DNA of 64,000 bases from Flavobacteriales bacterium. GTDB taxonomy: Bacteria; Bacteroidota; Bacteroidia; Flavobacteriales_D; UBA2798. The stretch is taken from NCBI GenBank assembly GCA_019694795.1, contig JAIBBF010000004.1, positions 1 to 64,000 on the forward strand, given 5' to 3'. Made by a program: the position numbers and the translations under genes. The notes beneath the pieces are model-generated. The model was not told where the DNA came from. It searched no databases and was given only the letters and a program-made list of their open reading frames with translations. This document shows positions 53,957 to 63,502 of the stretch, piece by piece. Each line of letters begins with the position of its first letter. Position 1 is the stretch's first letter.

Positions 53957-54976
53957 ATGGATTCCTCTACCCCTAAAAGTAATTTTAGCTCTGATTCTTT
54001 GCTTATTCTGATCTGGAACTGGAGATGGAAAATTGCTATCGTTTGTGCTGCTACTGTTGTTGTTTCTTCGGTGGTTGCGCTGATGATCCGCGAAAAGTAT
54101 AAATCCACCGCAGTGATCTTCCCGGCTAAATCCAATTCGGTGGTTACCGGTAAAATGTTAAACCCATCACAGGGTGTGCTTCAGTTTGGGGAAGAAGAGG
54201 AAGCAGAACAAATGCTTCAAATTTTAAATTCAGCCGAAATCCGCAACCGGATCATTACGAAGTACGATCTCATGAAGCATTATGATATCGATACAAGTTC
54301 CAAATACAAATACACAACACTGATCAAGGAATATGAAGAAAATGTAAAATGTTCGCGTACGCGTTACGGATCGGTTACCATTGATGTGCTCGATTATGAC
54401 CCTGATACTGCTGCTCTAATTGCAAATGATATTGCCAGTTTGCTGGATTCTGCCAAAAATAAAATGCTTCACGAACGTGGTGGCGAGGCTTTTCGCATTA
54501 TTGAGAAAGAATATCTGGCTTTAAAAGCAGATGTGGACCAACTCAATGATACCCTTACCAAATTAGGTGAAATGGGTGTTATCGGAAGTTCTGCGGGTGT
54601 TGCGGCATTGTATGAAGGACAAGCCAACGCTATCCAGTCGCGCAACGAAACAGCTGTGCGCAAAATGGAAGAACAAATTAACCTGAATAAAAAATACGGC
54701 GCTGCTTATTCGTCCTTCCTCGAACAACGGGAATTGAAAAATATGCGTCTCGATGAAATGGAAGGGACGTATCTCCAGGCGCGGACCGATGCATTTGCTA
54801 CCATTTCTCACCACTTTGAATCGGAACCCGCTGCACCGGCAGAAAAAAAATCGTATCCCATTCGCTGGTTGATTGTTTTCATTTCTACGGTTTCATCGTT
54901 TTTCTTCATGGTGTTTTTTATAATCGCTATGGAGAAGCTGAAAGAAATTCGAGTGCAGGCAGCTGCGCGTAAGTGA
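53957..54976 (+). CDS. Wzz-like polysaccharide chain-length / export protein
   Basis: The 339-residue protein has two membrane helices near its ends (~25-48 and ~303-328), a periplasmic region starting REKYKSTAVIFPAKSNSV, and a long helical coiled segment (~180-275). This is the Wzz/GumC polysaccharide co-polymerase layout. There is no C-terminal tyrosine-kinase domain; it ends KLKEIRVQAAARK. It sets the length or aids export of a surface polysaccharide, probably with the ligase-like protein that starts 7 bp later. Confidence 0.87.
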   Translation: MDSSTPKSNFSSDSLLILIWNWRWKIAIVCAATVVVSSVVALMIREKYKSTAVIFPAKSNSVVTGKMLNPSQGVLQFGEEEEAEQMLQILNSAEIRNRIITKYDLMKHYDIDTSSKYKYTTLIKEYEENVKCSRTRYGSVTIDVLDYDPDTAALIANDIASLLDSAKNKMLHERGGEAFRIIEKEYLALKADVDQLNDTLTKLGEMGVIGSSAGVAALYEGQANAIQSRNETAVRKMEEQINLNKKYGAAYSSFLEQRELKNMRLDEMEGTYLQARTDAFATISHHFESEPAAPAEKKSYPIRWLIVFISTVSSFFFMVFFIIAMEKLKEIRVQAAARK

Positions 54977-54982
54977 TTTATT

Positions 54983-56428
54983 TTGACGCTCCGTCTCCAG
55001 AATATATTGTTTTTTTCACTGAGTGCATTGTTCGTAGCAGCGCACCTGGTAATGACATATTCCGGTTTTCCATTTCTGGCTTTTCTTCCTTTTGGATTAC
55101 TCGTTGCATTGCTGGCATTGTATCGCCTCGATGTTATTCTTGGAATGGTGGTGGCGTTTACACCGCTTTCAATAAATATCAATGAATTTGATATTGTCGA
55201 TTTCGGACTTTACCTTCCAACCGAACCCTTGTTGTTTGGTGTTTTGATTTTGTTCGTCAGTAAACAAATTTTAGACGGTGGTTATCCTTTAAAACTTCTC
55301 ACGCATCCCGTTTCGTTAATTGTTATTATTCATTTATGCTGGTTGTTTATTACGGCGGTCACCAGTGAAGATATCCTGGTCTCCATGAAATTTTTACTCA
55401 TGCGACTTTGGTTTGTTGTGCCTTTGTTCTTTTTTGGATTAACCATTTTGTCTGATGAATCCACCATTAAAAAAATGTTGTGGTTATATATGATTTCATT
55501 GGTTGTTGTTGTGCTGTACACATTGGTCAATCACGCCATGCATGGTTTCGAAGAAAAACCCGCACACTGGGTGATGTCGCCATTTTACAAAGACCATACT
55601 TCCTATGGTGCATTAGTGGCCATGTATATTCCTGTAGCTGTCGGATTGTATTTTAATAAAAGTTACACGCCAATATTCCGCTCCATTATTTTGTTTTTGG
55701 CCTTAATACTTTTAGTTGGAGTTATTTTTAGTTACACCCGTGCCGCATGGGTGAGTTTAATCGGAGCCTTAGGATTATACTTTGTATTGTTGTTTAAAAT
55801 TCGCTTTTCTACCATTGTGTTTACCATGGTTCTTGGTGCATTTGTATTTTTTGCGTTTTACGATCAAATCATGATGGATCTCGAACGTAACAAGGTGGAA
55901 TCGTCGGATAGCATCGCTGAACACGCAACTTCCATTTCAAATATTTCTTCCGATGCATCCAATCTCGAACGGATAAACCGATGGAACTGCGCGATTCGTA
56001 TGTGGCAGGAACGTCCGGTTTTTGGTTGGGGACCTGGCACCTATCAGTTTTATTATGCCTCCTTTCAGCATTCTTCCGAGCTCACCATTATCTCTACCAA
56101 TTTTGGTGATTTAGGAAATGCACACAGCGAATATTTGGGTCCACTCGCGGAACAGGGATTTCTGGGAATGATCATTATGGTGGCATTTGTATTGGCCATT
56201 TTATTGACCGGAATTAATTTATATCAGCAGCTTCCCGAAGGAGAAACACGATTGCTGGTAGTGGTGATGTTACTCGGTTTAGTGACATATTTCATTCACG
56301 GAATTCTAAATAATTACCTCGATACCGATAAAGCATCCGTTCCGGTTTGGGGATTTAGTGCTGCCATTGTGGCGGTTGACATGAAACGGAGATTGCAGGG
56401 GAAATTAATTGATCCGGATCGACAATAA
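54983..56428 (+). CDS. O-antigen ligase / polymerase family membrane protein
   Basis: The 481-residue protein has about 11-12 membrane helices. TTG at 54983 is the most likely start: an in-frame stop lies at 54974-54976 and the first ATG (residue 23) falls inside the first helix. The Wzy/WaaL signature is FSYTRAAWVSLIGALGLYF and the large periplasmic loop ERINRWNCAIRMWQERPVFG, with GWGPGTYQFYY and GNAHSEYLGPLAEQGFLGM carrying the conserved Arg and His. It joins or polymerises surface glycan at the periplasmic face. Its last 24 bp overlap the convergent PP2C gene. Confidence 0.88.
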   Translation: MTLRLQNILFFSLSALFVAAHLVMTYSGFPFLAFLPFGLLVALLALYRLDVILGMVVAFTPLSININEFDIVDFGLYLPTEPLLFGVLILFVSKQILDGGYPLKLLTHPVSLIVIIHLCWLFITAVTSEDILVSMKFLLMRLWFVVPLFFFGLTILSDESTIKKMLWLYMISLVVVVLYTLVNHAMHGFEEKPAHWVMSPFYKDHTSYGALVAMYIPVAVGLYFNKSYTPIFRSIILFLALILLVGVIFSYTRAAWVSLIGALGLYFVLLFKIRFSTIVFTMVLGAFVFFAFYDQIMMDLERNKVESSDSIAEHATSISNISSDASNLERINRWNCAIRMWQERPVFGWGPGTYQFYYASFQHSSELTIISTNFGDLGNAHSEYLGPLAEQGFLGMIIMVAFVLAILLTGINLYQQLPEGETRLLVVVMLLGLVTYFIHGILNNYLDTDKASVPVWGFSAAIVAVDMKRRLQGKLIDPDRQ

Positions 56429-57646
56429 AGCAGTGTCGTCGGTAAATCCGCTTTTACCTCTGTAGCGGTCCACCTCATTATAAATATCCTCATTTAACTG
56501 CGCCACTTTTTGATGTGAACCATGTTTCTGAATCACTTTAGAAAAACGTTCCATTGAAAAAGCTTCGCCTTGTTCGTTTTCAATTTCAACTAATCCATCC
56601 GTATAACAAACAATAACCGATTTTGGCGTAATGAAAATTTCTTCATCCTCAATTTTCGGGAGATGATCAATCATACCTAAACCGGGACAACCCGCATTGA
56701 GGTATTTAATGTTTTTTCCGTCGAATAAAACAGGGGGATTATGTCCCGCATTGATGTATTTCAATTTGCGGCTGATCTGGTTATAGCGACCAATAAAAAA
56801 CGTAATAAATTTTTCGCCTTTTGCACTGCGAACAACACTCGTGTTTAATTCTTCAATCAGTCGGTTTAAAGGGAAATCGGTGTATTTAATAATGGCGCGG
56901 AAATTGGCCTGGAAATTCGACATCAGCAAAGCAGCGCCAACACCTTTACCCGAAACATCGGCCATGCAAAACACGAATTCATCTTCATTTAATTTTATAA
57001 AATCATAATAATCGCCACCCACGGCCTGATGTGCGAAATATTTTGCTGATACATCCACAAAGTGATTGTGCGGTAAATCATCCGGCAATAGCATGGATTG
57101 CATTTGCGATGCCAATTCTAATTCCTTACGGATACGTGCCTGTTGAATGGCTTCTTTGGCCATGCGTTTGTTTTCGATGGCTACCACAATAATATTGGTC
57201 AGCGTTTGAACGAAAGGCATGTGCTTGATGGTAGGCGAAATTTTCAGTTCATCTTCATTCAAATCGCCAATCAGCAGATAGGCAAGTGGATTTGATTTAT
57301 GAAAAACCGGAATTACCACATCAAAGGTATTGAGCGATTTTTTCGAAGAAGATTCAATTACGGTGATGTCTTTAATCTTCATCAGATCTTTGGTGACATC
57401 AATATCCTTTACCGATCCCTTTACGCCGTATTTCAACATCAGTTTCCATTCGCCATCCAACGTAAACAACATGGCTTTTTGAATTCCGAGTTGTTCGCGC
57501 AATACGTAATTGTAAATCGCCAGTAAATTTTCTACTGAACTGTTCGAATTAATGGCAGCAGTAATTTCAAGCAATTGACTTAGCTTGAAATCTTTCATAT
57601 TTAATTTTTCCTGAAGCTTATTCAGCTTTAAACTGCCATCGCTCAT
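56405..57646 (-). CDS. PP2C-type (SpoIIE/RsbU-like) serine phosphatase with GAF-like sensor
   Basis: The 413-residue protein has a short coiled N-terminus, a GAF-like region (~20-165) and a C-terminal PPM/SpoIIE phosphatase with metal motifs VGGDYYDFIKL, CMADVSGKG, CYTDGLVEIENEQGEAF and GFTDDTALLSI. RsbU-like enzymes dephosphorylate anti-sigma antagonist proteins in partner-switching cascades. No STAS or RsbW-type gene is nearby. The gene lies 3 bp after the lpxD-like gene, so co-transcription is likely, and its end overlaps the ligase-like gene by 24 bp. Confidence 0.9.
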   Translation of the reverse strand: MSDGSLKLNKLQEKLNMKDFKLSQLLEITAAINSNSSVENLLAIYNYVLREQLGIQKAMLFTLDGEWKLMLKYGVKGSVKDIDVTKDLMKIKDITVIESSSKKSLNTFDVVIPVFHKSNPLAYLLIGDLNEDELKISPTIKHMPFVQTLTNIIVVAIENKRMAKEAIQQARIRKELELASQMQSMLLPDDLPHNHFVDVSAKYFAHQAVGGDYYDFIKLNEDEFVFCMADVSGKGVGAALLMSNFQANFRAIIKYTDFPLNRLIEELNTSVVRSAKGEKFITFFIGRYNQISRKLKYINAGHNPPVLFDGKNIKYLNAGCPGLGMIDHLPKIEDEEIFITPKSVIVCYTDGLVEIENEQGEAFSMERFSKVIQKHGSHQKVAQLNEDIYNEVDRYRGKSGFTDDTALLSIRIN

Positions 57647-57649
57647 GAT

Positions 57650-58582
57650 TTATCCTTTCAGTTTTCCGATAACATCGGGGAGTTGACGTAATGCTGCTAA
57701 TTCGCGGTATTTCGACCGGTGTTCACTCGCCGGACTACCAAAATAAGTTTTACCTGCTTCGGCATTGGACATTAATCCGGATTGTCCCAATACAACTGCA
57801 CCTTCACCAATGGTGATGCCGGAAGGAACACCAACTTGTCCCCACAGCGTTACATTATTTTCAACGATCACACAACCTGCAATTCCCACCTGAGCGGCGA
57901 ATAAACATTTTTTTCCAACAACGGTATCGTGACCAATATGTACGTGGTTATCAATTTTACTTCCTTCGCCAATAACCGTATCGCCGGTAACTCCCGAATC
58001 GATGGTGCTGGCTGCTCCGATTTCAACATCGTCTTCAATTACAACTCTGCCACAGGTATGCATTTTATCGAAACCACTTGCACGTTTTTTGTAATAGAAA
58101 GCATGTGCTCCAATTACGGCATTGGCATGAATAATTACATTTTTACCAATCACTGCATTATCATAAATAACAACTCCCGGGTAAATTACCGTGTTTTCTC
58201 CAATGGAAACATTATGTCCAATAGTAACATTCGGATAAATAATAGCCGATTCTGCAATGGAGGAATCGTGACATATTTCGAGATGTTGCGTAGTGGAGGG
58301 CGAATAATGTCGCGTAATGGTATTGAAATCACGAAAGGGATCATCGGATACTAACAGCGCTTTACCTGCGGGACAATCCACATCTTTATTGATGATTATT
58401 GTGGTGGCAGCAGACTGAAGTGCTTTATCGTAATATTTCGGATGATCTACAAAAACGATATCACCGGGAACGACTTTATGAATTTCGTTGATACCGGTAA
58501 TAGAATGATTTTCATCTCCGATGAAACGAGCATTAATTAAAGCTGCAATTTCTTTAAGGGTGGTGCCTGGTTCTATGCGCAT
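57650..58582 (-). CDS. Second LpxD-like N-acyltransferase
   Basis: The 310-residue hexapeptide protein is a paralogue of LpxD: an N-terminal domain (1-~98, GDIVFVDHPKYYDKALQSAA) and beta-helix (~105-285) with the catalytic-position histidine in HVHIGHDTVVG (H218), IGAHAFYYKKR where LpxD has IGADGFGF, and GCVIVENNVTLWGQVGV. It lacks the helical C-terminus of the lpxD at 33545-34597. It probably acylates an amino sugar, perhaps in another glycolipid or polysaccharide. It sits with a PP2C gene, not in the lpx block. Confidence 0.85.
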   Translation of the reverse strand: MRIEPGTTLKEIAALINARFIGDENHSITGINEIHKVVPGDIVFVDHPKYYDKALQSAATTIIINKDVDCPAGKALLVSDDPFRDFNTITRHYSPSTTQHLEICHDSSIAESAIIYPNVTIGHNVSIGENTVIYPGVVIYDNAVIGKNVIIHANAVIGAHAFYYKKRASGFDKMHTCGRVVIEDDVEIGAASTIDSGVTGDTVIGEGSKIDNHVHIGHDTVVGKKCLFAAQVGIAGCVIVENNVTLWGQVGVPSGITIGEGAVVLGQSGLMSNAEAGKTYFGSPASEHRSKYRELAALRQLPDVIGKLKG

Positions 58583-58660
58583 AGCCGTAAAATTGGGCTA
58601 ATTTAACATAAATACACCACAGGGTGAAAGGATAATGAAGGAAAGGAAGGTTAAAAATGT

Positions 58661-59395
58661 TTAACGATCCCTCGAAAATTCTGTAGGTACATCGAAACAG
58701 ATACCGGCACAAAAGCGGGGAAGTTCCTGATAGGGGAATTGCGTGCTTGGCTTAATCATATCGGAAATGCGGTATTGACAAAAAAGCAACATATGCCTGA
58801 AGCCCAGTCGAACTGTAGCACCATAATTCCATTTGTTGAGGTAGGGGAGGTCGCGATAATACGATTTTACCATCGATCCCCCTAATTGAGCATCAATCTT
58901 GTCTTTGGTCATATGCCGAGCAAAAAGCTGGTATTCCACATAGCCTGCCAAATCGATATAGCGACCCAATTGATTTCCTCTTTTCTTTTTCAGATTAAAA
59001 CGGGTGTAGATTAAAAAATTAGCATCCACTTTTAAAAGTCGTTCACTTTTGTGATGTGAAATTCCTCCGAACGTTTTTTCATCATTTTGTTTGATGCTGT
59101 AGCTTTTAAAATTCAGGTTGAAATCATGTCCCATGGCAAATAGCGGACTAAACTGATGTTTGTGTCGCGCTCCTGTTTCGTAGTAAAATGATTTTGCCCA
59201 ATTAACGGCAGAACCGGTAGAATCGGGAGCTCCAAATAATAATCCGAAGGAAGTAAATGTGGCGTTGTAGTATTTTTTATTGGGACCATATTCCTGTTCT
59301 TCGAAATCATTTTCCACATCCTGCTTTATAATCACATTTTGTGATTGAGCTGCATGAATGAAAAATAGAAATGCTATGGAAATAATTTTTTTCAT
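58661..59395 (-). CDS. Outer-membrane beta-barrel-like protein, uncharacterised
   Basis: The 244-residue protein has a signal peptide (MKKIISIAFLFFIHAAQSQN), and its mature part alternates aromatic and polar residues (DLAGYVEYQLFARHM, YGATVRLGFRHMLLFCQYRI) as in small barrels. It starts 2 bp after the stop of the subtilase gene on the same strand, so co-expression is likely. No family name is recognised. Confidence 0.75.
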   Translation of the reverse strand: MKKIISIAFLFFIHAAQSQNVIIKQDVENDFEEQEYGPNKKYYNATFTSFGLLFGAPDSTGSAVNWAKSFYYETGARHKHQFSPLFAMGHDFNLNFKSYSIKQNDEKTFGGISHHKSERLLKVDANFLIYTRFNLKKKRGNQLGRYIDLAGYVEYQLFARHMTKDKIDAQLGGSMVKSYYRDLPYLNKWNYGATVRLGFRHMLLFCQYRISDMIKPSTQFPYQELPRFCAGICFDVPTEFSRDR

Positions 59396-59397
59396 AA

Positions 59398-61080
59398 TCA
59401 GAAATTAATGGTTCTCATTTGTCCTTTATACCAAATGCGCACAATTTCGCCCTTATCGAAATCGGCTTTATAAAGCGTAAGCGGATTCATCTGATGCACC
59501 GAAATAACATAATAGGTTTTCAGATAGCCTTCTGTGTTTTGCACGGAATAAAATAAATAATCAGGGAATTTCGGATAGCAATATGCGCCTGAGGATGATG
59601 TTTCGCGATCGTCGATATGAAATTCCTTCCATTCGTCTTCCTGATTTTTTTTGCTGTTATTCTCGCCGTAAGGATAATAGTAATGAAGAAGTGGTTCTGC
59701 AAGTGTAAAGCTGGAACTGTCGATGATAACTTCAAATTTCAAATCGCTGCTCTGAATGTGGAATCGTTCAATTTCTAACTGTTCGGTGCTGTCGGTAAAA
59801 TAATCAGCCTGAGGAACGCCATATCCGTGGGCATAATCGTAATAGGGGTAGAGATCGGCACTTTGTTCTATTTGCGATATGATTTCCATGTTTTTTGTTC
59901 CCGGATTCATTTGTAAAACACAAGCAGCAAATCCTGCCACCAAAGGGGATGCAAATGAAGTTCCTGTTTCTTCCATTAAACCACCATCCGAATCGCACAT
60001 GGTATATCCATAGGCTGAAACATTCGGTTTAATTCGTTTGTCAGTAGAGGGTCCGTATGAACTCCAGGTAGCGTGTAGTCCGGTCCAGGGATTAATTGCG
60101 CCAACAGTAAGAACTGAATCTGCATCACCCGGTGATGCAACTATTTTCCATGCGCCGTCGCCTTCATTTCCTGCTGAGCTCACAACAATAATTCCTTTAC
60201 GTGCAGCGATGGTGGCGGCTCTTGAAATTAATCCGGCTTTTCCGTTCATGTCGGCACGGAAATATCTGCTGGAGGTATAGCCTAAAGACGAATTAATCAC
60301 CTGCGCTCCGTGTTGATCGGCCCACTCAATAGCGTGCAGCCAATTCTCTTCTTCGCGGAGTTTGTCTGACCAGGTCTTTTCGGTGCGGGCCAATAAAAAT
60401 TCTGCCTCAGTTGCGAGACCGATAGGAATGGTGTCGGCCATCCCCGCAATGCAACTGGTTACCATCGTACCATGGTAGTGACCATGATAAACATCTTTTG
60501 TTTTTTTTACGAAATCATATGTTTCAACAATTTTGTTTTTGCGGAATAAATGATCGAGTCCATCCGTTTCTTTCATTCCCGAAAATCCTGCATCAATTAC
60601 ACAAATGCGAATTCCCTTTCCATCTATTCCGGCTTTTTTAAACGCTTCTGCATTCATGCGGGTTGTTTGTGCGCGAAGAAGATTGATTTCGCCGGGACTC
60701 AAATCCGACAAATCCAATGAGGTGGTGAATTGATCCAATTCTTCCACTTCCTCAACGGCAAGTACAAAGGGAAACTGTTTTATTTGTTCTATGCGTTCTG
60801 CGCTACTACTTACATAAAGCATATTGAACCATCTGCTCGCATAACCGGTAGAATCGCACAGGGAAGAAACCTGGGTAATGTAGCAGGGGTTGACAGGTAA
60901 ATCAGAATAGCAATAAGGAGAAATACCGTGAATGGCTCTTCGCTGAAGTGCTTTTTCATCGAAGAATGAAATCGGATTAAAACCGGTGGAATCTTTATCG
61001 GAAAAATAAACGCGATATCGGTTTTGAGAAAAACCCTGCAACTGGAGCAATAGCAGGATTGCACTGAATAATTTCTTCAT
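59398..61080 (-). CDS. Subtilisin-family (S8) serine protease
   Basis: The 560-residue exported protease (MKKLFSAILLLLQLQGFSQN) has the catalytic triad D163 (CVIDAGFSG), H203 (HYHGTMVTSCIAG) and S375 (ETGTSFASPLVAG), with the oxyanion N305 in SSAGNEGDG. Residues 20-145 are a propeptide-like region; ~440-560 form a C-terminal beta domain. No type IX sorting tail is visible, so periplasmic or outer-membrane location is likely. A -7 box (TATGTTTG) lies 16 bp upstream. Confidence 0.93.
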   Translation of the reverse strand: MKKLFSAILLLLQLQGFSQNRYRVYFSDKDSTGFNPISFFDEKALQRRAIHGISPYCYSDLPVNPCYITQVSSLCDSTGYASRWFNMLYVSSSAERIEQIKQFPFVLAVEEVEELDQFTTSLDLSDLSPGEINLLRAQTTRMNAEAFKKAGIDGKGIRICVIDAGFSGMKETDGLDHLFRKNKIVETYDFVKKTKDVYHGHYHGTMVTSCIAGMADTIPIGLATEAEFLLARTEKTWSDKLREEENWLHAIEWADQHGAQVINSSLGYTSSRYFRADMNGKAGLISRAATIAARKGIIVVSSAGNEGDGAWKIVASPGDADSVLTVGAINPWTGLHATWSSYGPSTDKRIKPNVSAYGYTMCDSDGGLMEETGTSFASPLVAGFAACVLQMNPGTKNMEIISQIEQSADLYPYYDYAHGYGVPQADYFTDSTEQLEIERFHIQSSDLKFEVIIDSSSFTLAEPLLHYYYPYGENNSKKNQEDEWKEFHIDDRETSSSGAYCYPKFPDYLFYSVQNTEGYLKTYYVISVHQMNPLTLYKADFDKGEIVRIWYKGQMRTINF

Positions 61081-61096
61081 AGCTGTTTGGATAAAG

Positions 61097-61104
61097 CAAA
61101 CATA
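61097..61104 (-). promoter_or_regulatory. -7 box TATGTTTG for the subtilase gene
   Basis: This exact TAnnTTTG match is 16 bp upstream of ATG 61080, giving the protease operon its own promoter just beyond the terminator of the two-component genes. Confidence 0.45.
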
Positions 61105-61127
61105 CGAAAGGAGCCTTAAAATAAAAA

Positions 61128-61148
61128 GGGATCCCGATGTGAGATCCC
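61128..61148 (-). terminator. Terminator of the two-component operon
   Basis: GGGATC and GATCCC pair across a 9-nt loop, followed on the minus strand by TTTTTATTTT, 20 bp after the stop of the response regulator gene. Confidence 0.65.
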
Positions 61149-61168
61149 ATTTCCATATGATATAAGCT

Positions 61169-62230
61169 TTAATTTTTCATTTTTATCAGCTTTTCACGGT
61201 TAACGATGGTAATTCTGCTGCCTTTGCTTTCAATGAGTTTTTCTTCTTTAAAATCCGAAAGAGTTCTGATTACGGTTTCAGAGGTCGTACCAACAATATT
61301 GGCAAGGTCATCCCTGGCAATAGCCATACTGAAATTTTCGTCTTTCTCCTTGTTCGAATAATGTTGTTCCAGCATGAGTAATGCTTCCGCAACACGTTTG
61401 CGAACAGAATTATAGGCCAGCTTAATGAGTCGTTCTTCTTTTTCACGGATGTTATCTGAAAGCATATGAATGAATTTCGCTGCTACTTCGCGGTTGGAAT
61501 TTAAAAGAGCAAAGAAATCTTCTTTTGGAATAACACAAATTTCAGCATCCTCCAATGCAACGGCCGAATCATTATAGGGTTCGTCCTCCAACAATGAGAG
61601 GTAACCGAAAAAATCACCTTCATTATAAAGACCCGTAATGAATTCCTTTCCGTCTTCATTATTACGTGAAGCTTTTACTTTTCCTTTAGCAATAAAATAA
61701 ATGCTGTTCGGATAAGCTCCTTCGCTGTAAATGGTTTCTTTTTTCTTGAACGATTTTATTTTACGGTTCTCCGATAATTTTTTTAAATCATCGAGACTTC
61801 TTGCTTCGGTATAGAATTTATCCAGACCCGGAATATCGCGCGAGAATGCATCTTTCAAACGTTCCGATTTTGTAAGGCGGGTTTCAACGGCCGTCAACAA
61901 TTCCATATCATCAAATGGCTTGGTCAGATAATCATCTGCTCCCATACTCATCCCTTTGCGGTAATCTGATTTTTCTGCTTTGGCGGTAAGAAAAATAAAA
62001 GGAATAGAAGCTGTTTGCGTTTCCTTACCCAGCATGTGCAGCACACCATATCCATCCAGTTCAGGCATCATGATGTCGCAAATGATTAAATCGGGCGATT
62101 CGGATTGAGCCAGTTTAACACCTTCTTTTCCATTTGGAGCGGTGAGCACATTATACTTTGCCAGTTCCAGAATCTCAGCTGTATTTTCCCGCATTTCCGG
62201 ATTGTCCTCAATAAGAAGTATTTTTTTCAT
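61169..62230 (-). CDS. Response regulator fused to a Crp/Fnr module
   Basis: The 353-residue protein has a receiver domain (1-~120, acidic pocket IEDNPEMRE, phospho-acceptor D52 in IICDIMMPELDG, K103 region DDYLTKPF), a cyclic-nucleotide-binding beta-roll (~150-245, IYSEGAYPNSIYFIAKGKVK and GDFFGYLSLL) and a Crp-type winged helix (~275-345, RDDLANIVGTTSETVIRTLS). Phosphorylation would control a Crp/Fnr DNA-binding unit. No cysteine cluster for an FNR iron-sulfur centre is seen. It starts 4 bp after the kinase gene. Two TGAC-N4-GTCA palindromes upstream of the operon fit its DNA-binding class. Confidence 0.93.
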   Translation of the reverse strand: MKKILLIEDNPEMRENTAEILELAKYNVLTAPNGKEGVKLAQSESPDLIICDIMMPELDGYGVLHMLGKETQTASIPFIFLTAKAEKSDYRKGMSMGADDYLTKPFDDMELLTAVETRLTKSERLKDAFSRDIPGLDKFYTEARSLDDLKKLSENRKIKSFKKKETIYSEGAYPNSIYFIAKGKVKASRNNEDGKEFITGLYNEGDFFGYLSLLEDEPYNDSAVALEDAEICVIPKEDFFALLNSNREVAAKFIHMLSDNIREKEERLIKLAYNSVRKRVAEALLMLEQHYSNKEKDENFSMAIARDDLANIVGTTSETVIRTLSDFKEEKLIESKGSRITIVNREKLIKMKN

Positions 62231-62234
62231 GCTG

Positions 62235-63500
62235 TTATTGGGTTAATGGTAGTTCAATATAAAAAATAGTTCCTTTGTCCGCTTCGCTCTCAAATCGAAT
62301 CGTTCCTTCCATTAATTCGATGTATTTTTTTACAATGTTCAGCCCCAGTCCCGTACCCTGAATGTTGGTTGCATTTTGAGCTCTGAAAAAACGCGTAAAT
62401 AAATGCGGCTGGTCCTCTTTCGGAATTCCGATACCCTGATCTTTAACGCTTATCAGGATGGTTTTCGCTTTTATTTCGGAGTTGACAACAATTAATGCGT
62501 TTTCCGGCGAGTATTTAATGGCGTTCGAAACGAGGTTGATTAAAACATTACGAAACAATTGCTGGTCGAGAATAATTTCCGTGTATTCTTCTTCGTGATC
62601 GAAGCGGATGCTTTGACCCGTTTTTAAAATTGCTTTTAATTCATCGATGGTTTTTCCAATGAAAGGTTCCAATGGAAATTGCACCGGGTTATTGCGGATG
62701 ATTCCTTCTTCCAGTTTATCCAGCGATAAAAAGTCATTGAGAATTTCAGTCAGATTAGTCACCGCCGAACGAATCCGGTCCACATGTTTATTCCTCTTTT
62801 CACTATCCTCCGGAGCCTCATAACGTGCAATCAGCGAAGCCGAAGATAAAATAGTTCCCAGCGGTGTTCTGAATTCATGCGATGCAGTGGTAACGAACCG
62901 CGATTTTAGAGTGTTGAGTTCTTTTTCTTTTTCAAGCGCTTTCATCACTTCTTTTTTCGATTCTGCCAAATCTTTAAATGCCTGGGCAAGTTCTTCGGTT
63001 CTTTCCTGAACTTTCGTTTCCAATTCAGCATTTAATTTCGATAAAGCCTCCGAGGTTTGCATGAGTCGTTCCGAAGCCATTTTTAACAGTGCTTCTCGCT
63101 GTTTGCGCTCGGTAATATCAATAATAAAGCACATTACAAAATTACCTTCAACTGTGCTGAAATGACTTAAACTGATTTCCACCGGGAATTCAACACCTTC
63201 TTTGGTGATGGCGAATAGATCCAATCCTTTCCCCATCGACTGGGAATGCGGCGCTTTGGTGTAGCCCTCGCGTTGACCAACATGTTTGGCATGAAAGCGC
63301 GTGGGGATTAATTTCTCGATATTTTGATGAAGTAATTCATTCCCGGTATAGCCAAACAATTGCTGAGCCTTGGGGTTTAGCATTACAATCTCGCCTCTAT
63401 CACTCACAACCACAATGCCTTCCGTTGCATTCAGGAACAATGCGTCCAGCATTTCAATATCCTTTTCCATTAGGCTTCTGCGAGATTTTGGTGTTTTCAT
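62235..63500 (-). CDS. PAS-domain sensor histidine kinase
   Basis: ATG 63500 gives 421 residues (MKTPKSRRSLMEKDIEMLDA); an ATG at 63470 is an alternative, favoured if the -7 box at 63503-63510 is used, while a start at 63560 would run through a likely operator. A PAS domain (~14-130, EGIVVVSDRGEIVMLNPKAQ) is followed by a coiled linker (~145-198), the H-box ASHEFRTPLG (H208), and N/G boxes NLVSNAIKYS, DQGIGIP and GTGLGLNIVKKY. The PAS RFHAKHVGQREGY segment resembles FixL-type PAS, but haem binding cannot be decided. It pairs with the Crp/Fnr-fused regulator downstream. Confidence 0.92.
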   Translation of the reverse strand: MKTPKSRRSLMEKDIEMLDALFLNATEGIVVVSDRGEIVMLNPKAQQLFGYTGNELLHQNIEKLIPTRFHAKHVGQREGYTKAPHSQSMGKGLDLFAITKEGVEFPVEISLSHFSTVEGNFVMCFIIDITERKQREALLKMASERLMQTSEALSKLNAELETKVQERTEELAQAFKDLAESKKEVMKALEKEKELNTLKSRFVTTASHEFRTPLGTILSSASLIARYEAPEDSEKRNKHVDRIRSAVTNLTEILNDFLSLDKLEEGIIRNNPVQFPLEPFIGKTIDELKAILKTGQSIRFDHEEEYTEIILDQQLFRNVLINLVSNAIKYSPENALIVVNSEIKAKTILISVKDQGIGIPKEDQPHLFTRFFRAQNATNIQGTGLGLNIVKKYIELMEGTIRFESEADKGTIFYIELPLTQ

Positions 63501-63502
63501 GA

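Noticed and set aside
62235-63500. Calling the kinase an oxygen-sensing FixL
   Set aside because: The PAS sequence RFHAKHVGQREGY resembles FixL only in the general way many PAS domains do, and the haem ligand cannot be confirmed by eye.
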